64,000 bases of DNA from positions 62,001-126,000 of the forward strand of contig NZ_NNRI01000021.1 in NCBI RefSeq assembly GCF_002270415.1, given 5' to 3'. The notes beneath the pieces were generated by a model. That model was not told where the DNA came from, ran no database searches, and saw only the letters and a list, made by a program, of their open reading frames with translations. Each line of letters starts with the position of its first letter. Positions within the stretch are counted from its first letter, which is position 1. This document shows positions 33,326-42,529 of the stretch, piece after piece. The stretch comes from Mesorhizobium sophorae (GTDB lineage: Bacteria; Pseudomonadota; Alphaproteobacteria; Rhizobiales; Rhizobiaceae). The position numbers and the translations under genes are program-made.

Positions 33326-34339
33326 TCATCCCAGCTTTCCGACTGCGCCTTCGAGGACACCCCATGCCTCCGCGCCGATTTGTTTTTTCCAGTCTGAATA
33401 GAACTGGGTTCCTTGCAGTGTCTTGCGATACACGCCCGGGCCAGGGCTGCCGAACTGCAGCCCTTTCTGATCGAGATCCGTCCGCACCGCGGCGACCTGC
33501 GTTGCTATGTCCTTGCGCTGTTGCAGAGCGGCCTTCTGGAAATTGCGAGCCACCACCTGACGAATATCCTCCGGCAGTCTCTCCCAAGCGGCGCGGTTTG
33601 CCACAGGCACCCAGCCGTCCCAGGTGTGGGAGGTAAGCGTGCAGAACTTCTGTACCTCATAGAACTTGTAGCTGGCGACCACCGTCAGCGGATTCTCTTG
33701 CGCATCCACCGTCCCGGTCTGCAGCGCTGAATAGAGATCACCGAAAGCGATCGGAGTGGGCGAGGCGCCGAGCGCACTGAACAGCGACGTCAGGAATGGA
33801 GTTGGGGGCGTCCTGATCCGGACCCCTTTCAGGTCTGCGGGCTGCGCAAACAATCCGTTGTTCGACGTTACATGGCGAAAACCGATGTCATGGATGCCAT
33901 CCACGACGGCCAGTTCGCCGTGCTCGGCGATCACTTTGGCCACATATTTGCCCAGATCACCGTCGATGGCCTTCCAGACTTGGTCGTAGTTCTCGAAAAT
34001 GAATCCCAACGTCGGCAAACCGGCTCGCCGATCGAGCGTGGAAAGTATCCCGAAGGACGAGGTCAGGAATTCAAGGGCGCCGGACCTGACCTGATTGAGC
34101 GTCTCGACTGGGTTACCCAAGGCGCCATTGGGAAAGCCCTGGATCTGCAACCGGCCATTCGTCTCCTCGGCAATCGTCGCGGCGGCTTCCAACATCCGCT
34201 TCGGCAGCGGCTGATCGTCGCGAAGCTCGAGGCCAAGCTTGTAGTTGAACTCGGCCGCACGTGCGTTGCGGATAATGAACGGACTGGCAATGGCTATGCC
34301 ACCCAGCTTCAGAACGTTCCTTCGAGACATTGTTTGCAT
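33326..34339 (-). CDS. dctP: TRAP transporter substrate-binding protein (DctP family)
   Basis: A 337-residue secreted protein. The N terminus MQTMSRRNVLKLGGIAIASP carries a twin-arginine (SRRNVLK) signal peptide, so it may be exported folded. The mature part shows LETLNQVRSGALEF-like and GVRIRTPPTPFLTSLFSALGASPTPIAFGDLYSALQTGTVDAQENP, the usual carboxylate-binding region with Arg in VRIRTP. The ATG at 34339 follows GGGAGG; the longer frame has no site. It feeds the fused DctQM carrier downstream. Confidence 0.9.
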   Translation of the reverse strand: MQTMSRRNVLKLGGIAIASPFIIRNARAAEFNYKLGLELRDDQPLPKRMLEAAATIAEETNGRLQIQGFPNGALGNPVETLNQVRSGALEFLTSSFGILSTLDRRAGLPTLGFIFENYDQVWKAIDGDLGKYVAKVIAEHGELAVVDGIHDIGFRHVTSNNGLFAQPADLKGVRIRTPPTPFLTSLFSALGASPTPIAFGDLYSALQTGTVDAQENPLTVVASYKFYEVQKFCTLTSHTWDGWVPVANRAAWERLPEDIRQVVARNFQKAALQQRKDIATQVAAVRTDLDQKGLQFGSPGPGVYRKTLQGTQFYSDWKKQIGAEAWGVLEGAVGKLG

Positions 34340-34809
34340 TGACAGTCCTCCCTTGATCGCGAGCGACATGCCCGCCATTTCTGTTTCTAGATGGCGCGGC
34401 GCGGTCTACGGCGCCCTACCCGCATCCAGCTCCTCCGTGCAGGCCATGAAGTCACCCCTGCGGGTCCAAGCGGCTCTGCGGCTCACTGCCAATTCGATTT
34501 TCCGTGCCAATCCCGAAGTCGGGCACCAGGTCTCGGCCTCATGCCAGGCGGCAAGGTCCTTCGATGAAACCAAAGGCAGTTAGCCCGGCGTCAGCCGACA
34601 AGCCGGCAGCGTTGACCTTCGGTTTGACCAAGCGGGATACAAATCACCGCGCTCCTCCCTACTTGTCCCACATACCGGGACGATGACCCAATTTAGCAGA
34701 TAGGCACGAAAACGTCAACGTTCTTGGATTGAAAGAACCACCGGAGTAACTGAAAAGTGCAGAGCATTCGCGGGCGCAGGCACGAGCCAAAAAGCTGCCC
34801 TCGGGTGCG
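34340..34809. other. intergenic stretch with a third TGTCCC-type operator
   Basis: About 470 bases between the PRISE-like gene and the TRAP operon, both minus. It contains TTGTCCC-(7)-GGGAC at 34663-34681, related to the operators at 29034-29070 and 41041-41067. This suggests an internal promoter for the TRAP/amidohydrolase genes. The remainder shows no gene. Confidence 0.5.
34664..34681 (-). promoter_or_regulatory. GTCCC-N7-GGGAC inverted repeat
   Basis: GTCCC (34665-34669) and GGGAC (34677-34681) form a perfect 5-bp inverted repeat. The core TGTCCC/GGGAC(A) is the same as in the operators at both other promoters of this cluster. It lies about 325 bases before the dctP start. Confidence 0.45.
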
Positions 34810-35892
34810 TCAGGGGGGTAGAATACGTGCCGTTTGCATTCGCTTCAGCCAGTGCAAAATGGCGTCTTCCGTGTCCGTACAGTCACTAAAACCGGCCTTG
34901 CGCAGCTTGATTGGGCTCATCAGCCTGTCGAAGGGGCGCTCGCGCCCATAGCCCAGAGTCAGATCCGCAGTCTGCCAGGAAGCACCGACGATTTCGTTCA
35001 TGGACAGGATTTTGAGGCTGTGAGCTGCCACAATGCGATCCCACCAGTCCGAAAAGAGCGGCATCTGCTCGCTTAGCTTCATAGGCTCGTCATCGCCGAC
35101 CGGCATGTTGAAGTGGGCGGCGATCGAGGGCCAGAGGTCACGCCAGACGACGGCGTCTCCATTGACGACATTGAATGTCTCGCCCGCCGCCTCAGGCCGT
35201 GTGGCGCAGAACTCCGCAGCGCCCGCAATGAGCCGGCTGTCGGCACAGGCGGTCACATAGGCGCCGCCGCCTGGGAACGTCAATGGCCGTCCCATCTCGC
35301 GCATGACGCTGGCATAGACACCCAGCGCCGCGACAATGTTCATTGGACTGCGCAAGGCATCGCCGAGAATAAGCTGCGGCCGCAGGACCGAGAAGGCCCA
35401 ACCCGCCTCGGCGGAGCGAGCCCGCAAATAGTCCTCCTGCTGCCAGTAGAAGATATGATGCGACATCCGCGGCCAGCGTTCCTTGGCCGGAACCGGCACC
35501 CGCCCGAGGTGCGAACCATAGGCCTTGCCGCCCTGCAGGATCGTGACGTGGCTCAGTTCGGATGTCGCCTCGACGCTTTCCACGACGTTCTGCAGCATCT
35601 GCAGGTTGATGCCCGCCTGCGACGTGCTGCGCCAGCCCGTCTCCAGATCCTCCTCTTCGTAGAGAGCGGCATAGAGGATATGGGTGATCCTTGGTGCCCC
35701 CTTGAATGCGTTGAGGCAGGCGTCGCGGTCGGTCAGGTCGACCGCAATGTGATAACTCGCCTGCGCCAACGGAGGGCGGCGGGACAAAGCCACAACGTCC
35801 CATCCGGGCAAGAACGAGAAATGTTCGGTGGCGGCCGCCCCCACAAGGCCCGTTGCCCCAACGATCAGTATCCTGCGCTCGCCCACTGTCAT
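34810..35892 (-). CDS. NAD(P)-dependent PRISE-like short-chain reductase
   Basis: A 360-residue extended SDR. It starts with the dinucleotide motif ILIVGATGLVGAAATEHF and RPPLAQASYHIAVDLTD, then has THILYAALYEEED and LQGGKAYGSH. These resemble progesterone 5-beta-reductase/iridoid synthase-like (PRISE) enzymes, in which a tyrosine in MSHHIFYWQQEDYL-type segments acts on an enone. Such enzymes reduce activated C=C bonds. The start at 35892 has GGAGAA upstream. It could reduce an unsaturated ring or side chain in the pathway encoded here. Confidence 0.7.
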   Translation of the reverse strand: MTVGERRILIVGATGLVGAAATEHFSFLPGWDVVALSRRPPLAQASYHIAVDLTDRDACLNAFKGAPRITHILYAALYEEEDLETGWRSTSQAGINLQMLQNVVESVEATSELSHVTILQGGKAYGSHLGRVPVPAKERWPRMSHHIFYWQQEDYLRARSAEAGWAFSVLRPQLILGDALRSPMNIVAALGVYASVMREMGRPLTFPGGGAYVTACADSRLIAGAAEFCATRPEAAGETFNVVNGDAVVWRDLWPSIAAHFNMPVGDDEPMKLSEQMPLFSDWWDRIVAAHSLKILSMNEIVGASWQTADLTLGYGRERPFDRLMSPIKLRKAGFSDCTDTEDAILHWLKRMQTARILPP

Positions 35893-35915
35893 TTCTCCCG
35901 TTGGTGCTCCGACGC

Positions 35916-36803
35916 CTAGAACGAGGCGCCGGATTCCTCTTCGACGATCTTCGCGAGATCGCGGAACCGCTCCGGCACGATGTTCGGATGGCCGACCGTC
36001 ACAACGGACTGGAACAGCACCTCAAGAACCTCGCGTGCCGAAGCGCCTTGCTTGATGGCCGTGCGCATGTGGTGGCGGGTCTGGACGATTTCTCCAATGG
36101 CGAGAGTGTTGCCAACCATGCACAGGAGCCGGGTCCGGTGATCGAGAACCTGTCGACCGTACATGTCGCTGTAGCCGAAATCGTAGAAGGCGTGCGTGAA
36201 GTTTTCGTCGAGAGATTCGAGGAAGGTCGCGTTGTTCAGCGTGTGTAGCGGCCGAAGCACCAGCGCGATGCTGATCCCGTGCCAGCCATACTTCTTCAAC
36301 AGGGAATCTGCCCGTGGATCCTTTGAATCGACCGGATGCCAGGTTTGGCGCTCGGCCTCCAGGCTTCGTTCCGCATTGCGTTGGCCCGGTTGCAGGGCCT
36401 TCGCGCTGACGCCGTCGAGCAGACCGCGTGCGCCGGCCTCCTCGGCGAATATCTCCAGCGGCTCGTCCACGATCGACTCGCCGCCGTAGATCGAGCACTG
36501 GAGTATGACCTCGAGAACTTCGTTGAGATTTAGTCCGTGGTTGCAGGCGGCAATCACGGTTTCGCGCAGTCGGGCGTGCCGGCGGGACATGGTGAACTGG
36601 CCGACCATGACGAGCAGCCGGGTGCGGACGTCCAGCACCGGGCGGCCAAACAGTCGGGCGGCATAGGTCAATACAGCCTCTGCGAAGGCAGGGTCGATGC
36701 GACGGCGCAGTTCAAAGCGCTCGCGCACGCCCGGCTGGAATTGTTCGACCACAGCAAGCAGGGCCTCGATCTTGGAATCGCCCTTATTGTGTCCTTGCGC
36801 CAT
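35916..36803 (-). CDS. two-domain carboxymuconolactone decarboxylase-like protein
   Basis: A 295-residue protein with two similar CMD domains: LFGRPVLDVRTRLLVMVGQFTMSRRHARLRE and NHGLNLNEVLEVILQCSIYGGES in the first, YGRQVLDHRTRLLCMVGNTLAIGE and KQGASAREVLEVLFQSVVTVGHP in the second. The CxxC motif of AhpD-type peroxidatic members is absent, so a gamma-carboxymuconolactone-decarboxylase-like role or an unknown hydrolytic or decarboxylating role is more likely. The ATG at 36803 has GGAGG 8 bases before it. It lies between the FAH-like and PRISE-like genes. Confidence 0.75.
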   Translation of the reverse strand: MAQGHNKGDSKIEALLAVVEQFQPGVRERFELRRRIDPAFAEAVLTYAARLFGRPVLDVRTRLLVMVGQFTMSRRHARLRETVIAACNHGLNLNEVLEVILQCSIYGGESIVDEPLEIFAEEAGARGLLDGVSAKALQPGQRNAERSLEAERQTWHPVDSKDPRADSLLKKYGWHGISIALVLRPLHTLNNATFLESLDENFTHAFYDFGYSDMYGRQVLDHRTRLLCMVGNTLAIGEIVQTRHHMRTAIKQGASAREVLEVLFQSVVTVGHPNIVPERFRDLAKIVEEESGASF

Positions 36804-36866
36804 CACATCGTCCTCCATCTGGCTTTAGGCAGCAGGTTCGACCGCCCGAAATATGTTGACCTGGAT

Positions 36867-37706
36867 TCACGCTGCGTCCTCGACTGGGTTGCGCAGCAGG
36901 CCAACGCGGTCGATCTCGACTTCGACCACGTCACCCGCCTTCATCCACAGGGGAGGTTCCCGCTTCATGCCCACCCCGCCGGGTGTGCCTGTTACGATGA
37001 CGTCGCCGACCTCGAGCCGGGTGAAGGTGGAGCAGTAGGCGATGATCGTAGGGATGTCGAAAATCATATGGCCGAGGGTCGACTTCTGCACCGTTTCGCC
37101 GTTCAGGCGCGTTTCGATCTGCAGGTTGTCGAGCGGGCCGACCTCGTCCGGTGTCACAAGCCAGGGTCCGAAAGCGCCTGTGCCGATGAAGTTCTTTCCG
37201 GGCACGAATTGCGAGGTGTGGCGCTGCCAATCCCGGATCGATCCGTCATTGTAGCAGGCATAGCCAGCAATATGACTGAAGGCATCCTCCTCACGAATGG
37301 ATCGGCCGCCCTTTCCGATCACCAGGGCCAGTTCGCCCTCATAGTCGAATTCGATCGACTCTTTCGGGCGAAGCAGTGGCCTGCCATGCCCGACTTGGAC
37401 ATTGGCAAAACGGGTGAATAGCGTCGGATGTCCCACGACGGCCCGCCCCGCTTCTTTCCTGTGCTCCTCGTAATTCAGCCCGACGCAGATGATCTTGTCG
37501 GGGTCGGGGATAACAGGAAGGTACTCGATATCTGCTAGGGGCAGACGGCGCGCAAGGGCGCCGAGAGATGCCAGATCGCTCTTGTCCGACATGGCCTGTC
37601 GAAGTGTCGAGGGAGCACCATCGACCAAGCCAATTGCCAATGCATAATCGCCAGAAACGACGCCCCAGGTCGGCAATCCGGAAGCAAAAAAACTGAGATA
37701 CTTCAT
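36867..37706 (-). CDS. fumarylacetoacetate hydrolase family protein
   Basis: A 279-residue FAH-fold enzyme with an N-terminal domain and the metal-binding core: KIICVGLNYEEHRKEAGR, IEFDYEGELALVIG with E123 and E125, D154 in CYNDGSIRDWQ, and GDVIVTGTPGGVGMKREPP. Members cleave or hydrate diketones, decarboxylate oxo-acids or isomerise ring-cleavage products. The start is ATG 37706. It probably works on a ring-opened intermediate with the oxidase and BKACE enzymes of the same operon. Confidence 0.85.
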   Translation of the reverse strand: MKYLSFFASGLPTWGVVSGDYALAIGLVDGAPSTLRQAMSDKSDLASLGALARRLPLADIEYLPVIPDPDKIICVGLNYEEHRKEAGRAVVGHPTLFTRFANVQVGHGRPLLRPKESIEFDYEGELALVIGKGGRSIREEDAFSHIAGYACYNDGSIRDWQRHTSQFVPGKNFIGTGAFGPWLVTPDEVGPLDNLQIETRLNGETVQKSTLGHMIFDIPTIIAYCSTFTRLEVGDVIVTGTPGGVGMKREPPLWMKAGDVVEVEIDRVGLLRNPVEDAA

Positions 37707-37759
37707 GTAGGCTCCATTCAGGTATTCGCGACTTCGCCAAGACCCGCCAGACTGTTTGG

Positions 37760-39169
37760 TCAGATAACTTTTCCAGGATTTAAGATGTTCATGGGGTCGA
37801 ATGCCGCCTTGATGGAGCGCATCATTGCCAATTCGTGAGCCGTCTTGTAGCGCTTCAACTCACCCCGTTTCAGCTGGCCGATGCCGTGTTCGGCACTTAT
37901 CGACCCACCGAGCGCATGGACGGCGTCGTGCACCATCACATAAATCCGATCATGGCTGCGCTGTAGGGCATCCTCTGCGAACCTCGGAGAGGGGCCGACG
38001 TTGTAGTGAAGGTTACCGTCGCCAAGATGCCCAAACGGCATTACCGACAGGCCAGGGAATGTCGTCGAAAGGTTCCGGTCCATTTCCTCGACGAATTCGG
38101 GGATTTTCGAGATCGGAAGCGCGATGTCGTGCTTGATGCCTTTGCCGCCCTTGGCCTGCGCTAGCGTGATGCTTTCGCGAAGATGCCAAAAGGCCCGCTC
38201 CTGTTCCACGCTCGTCGCAATGGTCGCGTCGCAAATCTCACCCGCCTCCAAAGCGTCGCCCAGCATGGTTTCTAGGCACTCGCCCAGCCCTTCCCGGTCC
38301 TGGCTGCCGGACAGTTCCAGCAAGGCGAACCAGGGCGCATCGACTGAGGAGCCGTCGAAAGGCAGATGTTGCTGCGGAAATTGTGATGTGACCAGTTTCA
38401 GGCACTCATTCGCCATGACCTCGAATGCCGTCAAACTCGACCCAATTTGCGTCTGAAGTCGGATGAGCAGCTGGACACAGCTCGCCATCCCGTTTGTCGC
38501 CACAAGCGCCGTCTGGGTCATTCGGGGCAGCGGGAAAAGCTTCAGCGTAGCGGTCGTGATAATGCCTAGCGTCCCTTCGCTGCCCACGAACAATGACTTC
38601 AGGTCGTACCCCGTGTTGTCCTTTCGCAGGCCGCCAAGCCCGTTCCATATCTCCCCGTCAGCGGTGACGACTTCGAGACCCAGCGTCAGTTCGCGTATTG
38701 TGCCGTACCGCAACACCTGCGATCCGCCGGCATTGCTGGCAAGATTGCCACCAATTGTGCAGCTGCCTTCCGCCGCAAGCGATAGCGGGAACAATCGATC
38801 CCGGTCGCGGCAATATTCCTGAAGGGTCTGCAGCACGCAGCCAGCTTGGACGGTGACCGTGTTGTTTTCAGGATCGAAGCCGCAGACACGGCTCAACCGC
38901 GACATTGACACGACCACGGCCTTGCCACTCGCGTCAGGCGTGGCGCCACCTACCAGCCCGGTGTTGCCGCCCTGGGGAACGATCGGGATTTCCGAGCTGG
39001 CGCAAAGTGCCACGATCCCGGCCACTTGCTCGGTGGTCGCAGGCCGCACCACGCACTGCGCGGCGCCTTGATATACTCCTCGCCAATCGGTCAGGTAAGG
39101 TGCCGCGTCGTTGCCTGTTAGAACATTTGCGGCGCCGAGCATCGACCGGAAATTAGACAGTAAGTCCAT
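37760..39169 (-). CDS. FAD-binding oxidase/dehydrogenase (GlcD/2-hydroxy-acid type)
   Basis: A 469-residue FAD-linked oxidase of the VAO/PCMH family. The PP-loop IPIVPQGGNTGLVGGATPD and FAD-linked C-terminal motifs GHLGDGNLHYNVG and SAEHGIGQLKRGELKRYK match D-lactate, D-2-hydroxyglutarate and glycolate dehydrogenases. It likely oxidises a D-2-hydroxy acid. The ATG at 39169 follows GGCGAGG; the longer frame to 39235 adds residues foreign to the family. Part of the IclR-controlled cluster. Confidence 0.8.
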   Translation of the reverse strand: MDLLSNFRSMLGAANVLTGNDAAPYLTDWRGVYQGAAQCVVRPATTEQVAGIVALCASSEIPIVPQGGNTGLVGGATPDASGKAVVVSMSRLSRVCGFDPENNTVTVQAGCVLQTLQEYCRDRDRLFPLSLAAEGSCTIGGNLASNAGGSQVLRYGTIRELTLGLEVVTADGEIWNGLGGLRKDNTGYDLKSLFVGSEGTLGIITTATLKLFPLPRMTQTALVATNGMASCVQLLIRLQTQIGSSLTAFEVMANECLKLVTSQFPQQHLPFDGSSVDAPWFALLELSGSQDREGLGECLETMLGDALEAGEICDATIATSVEQERAFWHLRESITLAQAKGGKGIKHDIALPISKIPEFVEEMDRNLSTTFPGLSVMPFGHLGDGNLHYNVGPSPRFAEDALQRSHDRIYVMVHDAVHALGGSISAEHGIGQLKRGELKRYKTAHELAMMRSIKAAFDPMNILNPGKVI

Positions 39170-39268
39170 GGTGCCTCGCCAAACTGTAGGCAAGCGTCGT
39201 CGTGCGACGCATTCTGAGGCGCATCGCATTGACACCCGCCGATCATCCTTCGCTGGGACTGACCCTTG

Positions 39269-40066
39269 CTAAATGCGCTCCACGCCGATGGCAGTCAGCA
39301 TGGATGAAAGCGCCTCGGCGTGCTTGCTCACGCAAAGGCCAATTTTGTCGAGCCCTTCTGGAGGTATCCGGTTCTTGGGAACCGAGACCGTCAGTGCTCC
39401 GATCACTCGATCGCCCGAACGAACGGCCGCAGCCGCTCCGCCGACGCCGACCACACGCTCTTCGATACTCGTCGCATAACCATTCTTCCTCGCCAGGGCG
39501 ACACTGGCCTTCAATTCTGTCAGAGAGCTCTGAGTGTTCGGGGTGTAGACCTTCATATCGAGCTTACCCAAATCGAAGTCTGGCAAGGCCGCGAGAATAG
39601 CCTTGCCGACGGCACCCGCATGAAGCGGTATCGTCGAGCCAAGCGCCTGGATGTATCGCACCGGATGATCGCTCTCGATCCGGTGGACATAAGTGGCATG
39701 GCCGTCCGCCTCGGAAAACGTGGCGAGATAGCAGGTCTCACCCAGCTCCTGAACCAGGTCCTTCATGATCACATGTGCAATCTGAAGGACAGGCACGACA
39801 CCGAACACCCGCGCCGCCAGCATCAGCATTCGCGGGCCGACGACATAACTGCCGCTCTCGGATTGTTGAACGAAGTCGCTACGAGAGAGGGCCTGGAGAA
39901 TCCGGTGCGTCGAACTGCGGCTGTTGTCGGTCGCTTGCGCTATGGCACGGATGCTCAAGCCCTCGGATTTCTCCGTGAGGGCAAAGAGAGTATCCGCAAC
40001 GAGATTGATCAGCCCGCCAGACTGGGCAGTCTCGTCCTGCGCCGTGCTCGTCCCGTCTTCGTCCAA
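39269..40066 (-). CDS. IclR family transcriptional regulator
   Basis: A 265-residue IclR protein. A winged helix (LSIRAIAQATDNSRSSTHRILQ, about residues 36-57) is followed by the effector domain with YVHRIESDHPVRY, PLHAGAVGKAILAALPD and GVGGAAAAVRSGDRVIGALTVSVP. It is encoded inside the cluster, between the BKACE and oxidase genes, on the same strand. The repeated TGTCCC/GGGACA operators at three promoters of the cluster are the natural candidates for its binding sites. Confidence 0.85.
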   Translation of the reverse strand: MDEDGTSTAQDETAQSGGLINLVADTLFALTEKSEGLSIRAIAQATDNSRSSTHRILQALSRSDFVQQSESGSYVVGPRMLMLAARVFGVVPVLQIAHVIMKDLVQELGETCYLATFSEADGHATYVHRIESDHPVRYIQALGSTIPLHAGAVGKAILAALPDFDLGKLDMKVYTPNTQSSLTELKASVALARKNGYATSIEERVVGVGGAAAAVRSGDRVIGALTVSVPKNRIPPEGLDKIGLCVSKHAEALSSMLTAIGVERI

Positions 40067-40092
40067 GGCACTCCCTTTCTATTCCTTTGACC

Positions 40093-40977
40093 TCAAGCCG
40101 CCTTCAGCCCTATGATCTCACGGGCCTCTTGCGGACTGGCGATTTCGCGCCCCAGCATATGTGCCAGGGCAACCACCTTGTCCACTAGTCGCGCGCAGCT
40201 GTCGGCTAGCTCGCCGGGATTCAGATATGGGTTGTCCTCGTAACCTACCCGTACATGTCCGCCCATCGAAATCGCCATTGCAAGAATGTTCCAGTGACGC
40301 AGGGGATCCATGCAACTGACGTTCCACACGACGCCTTCCGGCAGGCAATCAATCAAATAGAGCAGGCCGCGCTCTGTGCATGGGGTCCAGGAGCCGCCGG
40401 ACCATCCAATGAACAGTGTCGTCCAGATTCGCTCATCGAGCAGACCCTCTTCCATCAGCTTGCGCATGTTCCAAAGAGCGCCGGTATGGAAGGTTTCAAG
40501 CTCCATTTTTACGCCATGCTGCCGCGTCGCCTGGGCGTAGTCGCGCAGTTCGTCCAGCGGATGAAGAGCGTAAATCGCGTTCGGCGGATAATTCTTGTCA
40601 GGCTGAAAATATTCGTCGTGAGCATTGAACGCGACAGCCATCATGTCAGGCCCAAGCTTCATCAACGGAACCCGGTCGTCGAGCCTCGCGCCAGCAATGC
40701 CGTACTGGATGATGCAATCCGCCTTTTCTTTGATGCCTTCCGTCATCTCCCGCCAACCATCGACGTCAAGGCGGCTCAGCTTCTTGCCGTCTTCCTGGAT
40801 CTTGTCTTCAAGCCGTCGCACTCCGTGAAGGTGGGCAATGGCTGCTCCGGCGTTCAGGCAGCGCACATACTCGTCGGCAATCAGCGGCACATTCTCGCGC
40901 GTCGACGGCATACAGAAATGATTTGCCGGATAAGAGACCCGCGAGTCATAGGCCGCCGTAATAATCAGTTTTTCCAA
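40093..40977 (-). CDS. BKACE (DUF849) beta-keto acid cleavage enzyme
   Basis: A 294-residue protein. MEKLIITAAYDSRVSYPAN starts the barrel, and AGAAIAHLHGVR gives the metal-binding His pair. LETFHTGALWNMRKLMEEGL, GWSGGSWTP and ISMGGHVRVGYEDNPYL match the family. BKACE enzymes cleave beta-keto acids with acetyl-CoA to acetoacetate and a new CoA ester; substrate range varies widely. A TTG start at 40977 is chosen because GGGAGGAG lies just before it. First gene of the orphan catabolic cluster, about 65 bases after the operator. Confidence 0.8.
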   Translation of the reverse strand: MEKLIITAAYDSRVSYPANHFCMPSTRENVPLIADEYVRCLNAGAAIAHLHGVRRLEDKIQEDGKKLSRLDVDGWREMTEGIKEKADCIIQYGIAGARLDDRVPLMKLGPDMMAVAFNAHDEYFQPDKNYPPNAIYALHPLDELRDYAQATRQHGVKMELETFHTGALWNMRKLMEEGLLDERIWTTLFIGWSGGSWTPCTERGLLYLIDCLPEGVVWNVSCMDPLRHWNILAMAISMGGHVRVGYEDNPYLNPGELADSCARLVDKVVALAHMLGREIASPQEAREIIGLKAA

Positions 40978-41040
40978 GTCGATCTCCTCCCTAGCTGCCG
41001 GGCTCTTCAGCAATTCAAGCTATGCGTCCGCACTATCAGA

Positions 41041-41067
41041 TGGGACACTGTCTTGTCAACCGGGACA
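41041..41067 (-). promoter_or_regulatory. operator/promoter before the BKACE-IclR operon
   Basis: TGGGACACTGTCTTG (41041-41055) is the inverse of CAAGACAGTGTCCCA at 29056-29070, and a second GGGACA (41062-41067) lies 20 bases on. Read on the minus strand this includes TTGACA (41054-41059), an ideal -35 element, within the operator. TGTCCC at 41157-41162 followed by GGGTGAC may be a further degenerate site. Confidence 0.55.
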
Positions 41068-41477
41068 TATGAAAAGTGACATAATCGATTGAGTGTAGGC
41101 GGAGAAGCCTCCGTCTCCTTAGCGCGGTTTCGCATTCTGCCTATCTTTGCCAGTGGTGTCCCAAAGGGTGACGAACAGTTTCAGAGCGCGTGAGACATCC
41201 TGCACCGTGAAAACGAGGCTTGGGACCCAGCACTCTGCCATTCGCCAACGGGAACCCGGATCGACCCAGCATGCTAGCTCAAGCACCGGTGCTTCAATTT
41301 TTGCTCAGGTTGCGGCTCCTGGGCGGATCAAAGGGGACTGAAAAGCTTGGTGGTTCGCCAGCGTTTCCCAGCAGGCGCGGTAGACTGTCTCTGCTTCACC
41401 TGCACATTTCTGGGTGAAAATCGCACCACAGGTTTGACACGATCTGATCGAGCTCACCGGCTACACAGCGGTCGGTC
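41068..41477. other. intergenic stretch, nothing recognised
   Basis: About 410 bases on the far side of the operator. No gene with a binding site was found. GAGCACCGGTGCTTC-type short palindromes occur near 41290, but no function is supported. Confidence 0.35.
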
Positions 41478-42207
41478 TCATCCGTTCCACATCGTCGAGC
41501 AGAGCAGAGCCTGCATGTGCTCTGCTAAGTCCATCTCGCCGCGCGCCGTGGTCTCCAAAAGATATCGGGCCTTAGCCAATGGATCGCCTTCTCCGACTGC
41601 AGGATAAACGAGTTCAAACAAGCCGAGCGAGCCGAGCAGTGCATTGGCGATCATGTCGACAGTGCCCTTCGTCTCCCTCAACCCGCGTCCGAAGTCGGTC
41701 AAATACCGTGGGGGATCAGGTTTCGAATAGAGGCCGGCGACGCCGGCCCAATTTGGATGAGCGATTTCGCTCAGGCTGTCGTACCCGGCACGCACCCCCG
41801 GCACCGCCTTGTCCATCCTGTTGATGCAGCTCAGGATTTGCATGGCCTGTGGTCCGTCCGCCCATTTCCTCGAGCCAACGAGAAGCCCGTATCAGCAGAT
41901 CGTTTAGCTGCTGTGGTGAATGGGTATGCCGCGCATCAAGAATCTCCCAGAGTTTCCATACAAGGGCAGCATTTTCAGTAAGGGAACGCGTCAATAGGGC
42001 CGCAACGCTCAGATCCTCACGCTCAAGCGCATTGCATGCGTTGCGCGCAAGTTCTTCGCTTCGCCAGATCAGCGCCTCACGTGCACAAAGCAATTGGAAC
42101 GGCGCCTTTGAGCGCACGCCCAAGGCCGCGGCCTCGATACGACGCGGCAGATTATCGCCCAGCCTGGTCGCGAACTCGCGCGCTTCGACAATTTCAGCAG
42201 AAACCAT
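41478..42207 (-). pseudogene. frameshifted DUF5677/HEPN-like protein
   Basis: Two frames make one protein. The first part starts MVSAEIVEAREFATRLGD and contains ALIWRSEELARNACNALER and LLTRSLTENAALVWKLWEIL, a helical pattern typical of DUF5677/HEPN-related proteins. After EEMGG (about 41860) the frame is lost. Restoring one base joins it to ADGPQAMQILSCINRMDKAV and YDSLSEIAHPNWAGVAGLY, the expected conserved C-terminal part. A 1-base insertion or 2-base deletion is enough, so this is either recent inactivation or a read error. The gene diverges from the Fic gene across a repeat-rich promoter region. Confidence 0.65.
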
Positions 42208-42267
42208 GTTTGAGGCTGCCTCTATTTTCCTGCCTCTATTCTATCTGAGTCCCGCCAATCGGCGAAG

Positions 42268-42529
42268 ATCGGCCAAAACATCGGCCACATGGTCCTCCCG
42301 ATTGCAGTTTTGTGCATGGTTATCAGTGAAATAGGCGCCCCGAACATCGGCCATCATGATCATCATCGTCGGGCGGCATCAATGGTGTCCAAGTTGGCGG
42401 CGGTGATGGTGCCGAGGCCCGCGCAAGTCGGCAGGATGCCGATGATCGGCCAGAAGATCGGCCAAATGTTCTGGAATATTAGAAATATATATTTATAATT
42501 AGGCATTTAGCGGAAACCAAGATCGGCCA
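42268..42529. repeat. six copies of ATCGGCCA between the divergent genes
   Basis: The octamer ATCGGCCA begins at 42268, 42280, 42346, 42445, 42457 and 42522. The first two and the fourth and fifth are each exactly 12 bases apart, and the last lies 3 bases before the Fic start. Same orientation throughout. The array fits iterated binding sites for a regulator controlling the Fic gene and its divergent neighbour; the winged helix-like C terminus of the Fic protein is one possible binder. Confidence 0.6.
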
